A stretch of DNA of 6,244 bases. Source: Deltaproteobacteria bacterium. Lineage in GTDB: Bacteria; Bdellovibrionota_B; Oligoflexia; Oligoflexales; Bog-1112. The stretch covers positions 1 through 6,244 of the forward strand of contig PLEQ01000440.1 of NCBI GenBank assembly GCA_003136475.1, given 5' to 3'. Made by a program: the position numbers and the translations under genes. Under the pieces are notes generated by a model. The model saw only the letters and a program-made list of their open reading frames with translations. It was not told the origin of the DNA and made no database searches. This document shows positions 5,517-6,244 of this stretch, piece after piece (within the stretch, counting starts at the first letter, position 1; each line of letters starts with the position of its first letter).

Positions 5517-6038
5517 CTACGGCTGCAATGCCACCCCAAACCAGAGGAGCACCGGGAATGACAAGAGGTTTCCCCCCCCCAAAGCCTTAGCAGCCCAGCC
5601 CACTGATTTCGCTCCGGACCAAAATTTCACATTCCCGGCTGCATTGATTGCCGAGCCAAAAACAGCATTCATATCCCAAATTTTATTGGGGTTCGTTAGA
5701 TCCAAATAGACCATATAGGAAAATTTGAGTCTCAGAAGGTCGAGCGGATCCCATTTTGGATCTTTGCCAAGATTCAGTTTGCCCCTCTTGTCAGCCACGT
5801 CCAAAACAAATTTCAAACTGTCGAGTCCGGTTTTTACGCTATTTTCGTAGCCTTTGCCAACATAGGTGGACGGGTAGATATAATCAAAATAGCTCTTAGC
5901 TTTTGCCGGCTTCGCATTTAGATTCATCTTTTTCGCTAGATTTTCTGCATCTTGCGTGGGTTTATCCTGAGCATAACCTGGCAACGCAAAACCGCAGACC
6001 GCTATAGCTAAGATTAAAGTGAGGTTTTTTCTAAGCAA
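5517..6038 (-). CDS. Unidentified secreted two-module protein, N-terminal piece ending after the G9 frameshift
   Basis: Reading starts at TTG 6038, chosen because GGAG (minus strand of 6045-6048) lies 6 bases upstream and a classical Sec signal peptide follows directly: LRKNLTLILAIAVCGFALPG then YAQ, with likely cleavage after Ala about residue 24. The frame extends upstream to a GTG at 6083, but that would put 15 unlikely residues before the basic n-region. The mature part begins QDKPTQDAENLAKKMNLNAK, polar and helical, then SYFDYIYPSTYVGKGYENSV and a segment with LDSLKFVLDVADKRGKL. After residue 153 the frame enters a run of nine G and continues through GGGNLLSFPVLLWFGVALQP to a TAG at 5517-5519, a tail that looks like out-of-frame sequence. 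With ten G the frame would continue into the 3796-5331 piece. As read, the product is a 173-residue truncated protein. Confidence 0.63.
   Translation of the reverse strand: MLRKNLTLILAIAVCGFALPGYAQDKPTQDAENLAKKMNLNAKPAKAKSYFDYIYPSTYVGKGYENSVKTGLDSLKFVLDVADKRGKLNLGKDPKWDPLDLLRLKFSYMVYLDLTNPNKIWDMNAVFGSAINAAGNVKFWSGAKSVGWAAKALGGGNLLSFPVLLWFGVALQP
5572..5580 (-). repeat. G9 homopolymer (C9 on the plus strand) that decides the reading frame of the secreted protein
   Basis: Nine C on the plus strand read as GGGGGGGGG in the coding strand, encoding Gly-Gly-Gly at residues 154-156. With nine, translation leaves the long frame and stops 18 codons later. With ten (or seven), the N- and C-terminal pieces fuse. 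Tracts of this length inside surface or secreted protein genes are classical slipped-strand switches, but they are also classical sites of sequencing error. Confidence 0.85.
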
Positions 6039-6044
6039 GGCTGA

Positions 6045-6048
6045 CTCC
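6045..6048 (-). promoter_or_regulatory. Shine-Dalgarno site that decides the TTG start at 6038
   Basis: GGAG on the minus strand, followed by TCAGCC and then TTG. It is the only good ribosome-binding sequence near the signal peptide and selects a TTG start over the upstream GTG at 6083. Confidence 0.5.
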
Positions 6049-6244
6049 AAAATAGATGGGTTCCAGACCAATGTCACGGCCACACAAGCGGCCTTAACAG
6101 ACCCTAAAATGTATTCGGACTAAGCTTGCGATTTATTGAGAGGATCTTAATTTTTTCTTGTTTTATTTGGCACTTAGCGGATGGAAAAGCTGGAAGAGGC
6201 ATGTCGAGCTTGCGAAGACTCGCAGGACTTTCTAGAAGCATAGT
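6049..6244. other. Upstream region of the minus-strand secreted gene; no supported feature
   Basis: These bases form the leader and presumably the promoter of the gene starting at 6038. An A/T-rich patch (about 6145-6170) is present, but no convincing -35/-10 pair was found on the minus strand. Short frames occur (plus 6181-6243, 20 codons; minus 6241 downward, 46 codons) without ribosome-binding sites or recognisable sequence. A 5-base hairpin (TGCGA 6211-6215, TCGCA 6220-6224) has no T-run. Confidence 0.4.

Noticed and set aside
6181..6243. 20-codon plus-strand frame with a CxxC motif (MEKLEEACRACEDSQDFLEA)
   Set aside because: It is very short and lacks a properly spaced ribosome-binding site; one CxxC is not evidence of a gene.

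Overview
This AT-moderate bacterial window holds four protein-coding loci and one repeat-filled convergent intergenic region. No RNA gene, CRISPR array or intact mobile element is visible. The two unidentified proteins begin with Sec-type signal peptides, which fits a Gram-negative-like host that exports proteins. I cannot assign a phylum. The motif style of the SDR and OPA proteins and the intergenic repeats would fit several groups, such as Bdellovibrio-like or Myxococcus-like deltaproteobacterial relatives or Chlamydiae-like bacteria; this is a weak inference.

Layout. Bases 1-132 (minus) are the N-terminal 44 codons of an NAD(P)-binding extended SDR (epimerase/dehydratase type) that runs off the left edge. 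A divergent promoter region follows, with three TTTAGYAT half-sites bracketing a good -10 box for the SDR gene. Bases 366-1715 (plus) encode a complete 449-residue major facilitator of the organophosphate:phosphate antiporter (GlpT/UhpT/UhpC) family. After 83 bases comes a plus-strand unidentified secreted protein, seen as two pieces (1799-2557 and 2578-3405). These are very probably one 535-residue gene broken by a one-base loss near 2515-2525. Its Shine-Dalgarno sequence lies inside a 24-base palindrome.

Facing it on the minus strand (6038 to 3796) is a second unidentified secreted protein. It is split by a run of nine G residues on the coding strand (5572-5580). Restoring one G joins the two pieces into a 747-residue protein built of two diverged copies of the same module, and the half-to-half similarity continues directly downstream of the G tract. 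The tract is therefore a phase-variation candidate, a decay lesion or a homopolymer sequencing error. One further probable single-base loss in the neighbouring gene makes sequencing error a serious alternative.

The convergent gap (3406-3795) contains paired inverted repeat units of a type dispersed in many bacterial genomes, a (TG)9 microsatellite, a 22-base near-perfect direct repeat, and a 14-base direct repeat placed exactly at the two gene ends. No convincing intrinsic terminator is present. The last ~200 bases (6039-6244) hold the leader of the minus-strand gene and nothing else I can support.

Functional link: the transporter probably imports or exchanges a phosphorylated metabolite. 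The two secreted proteins share no recognisable similarity with each other, and I see no sequence evidence of a common pathway.
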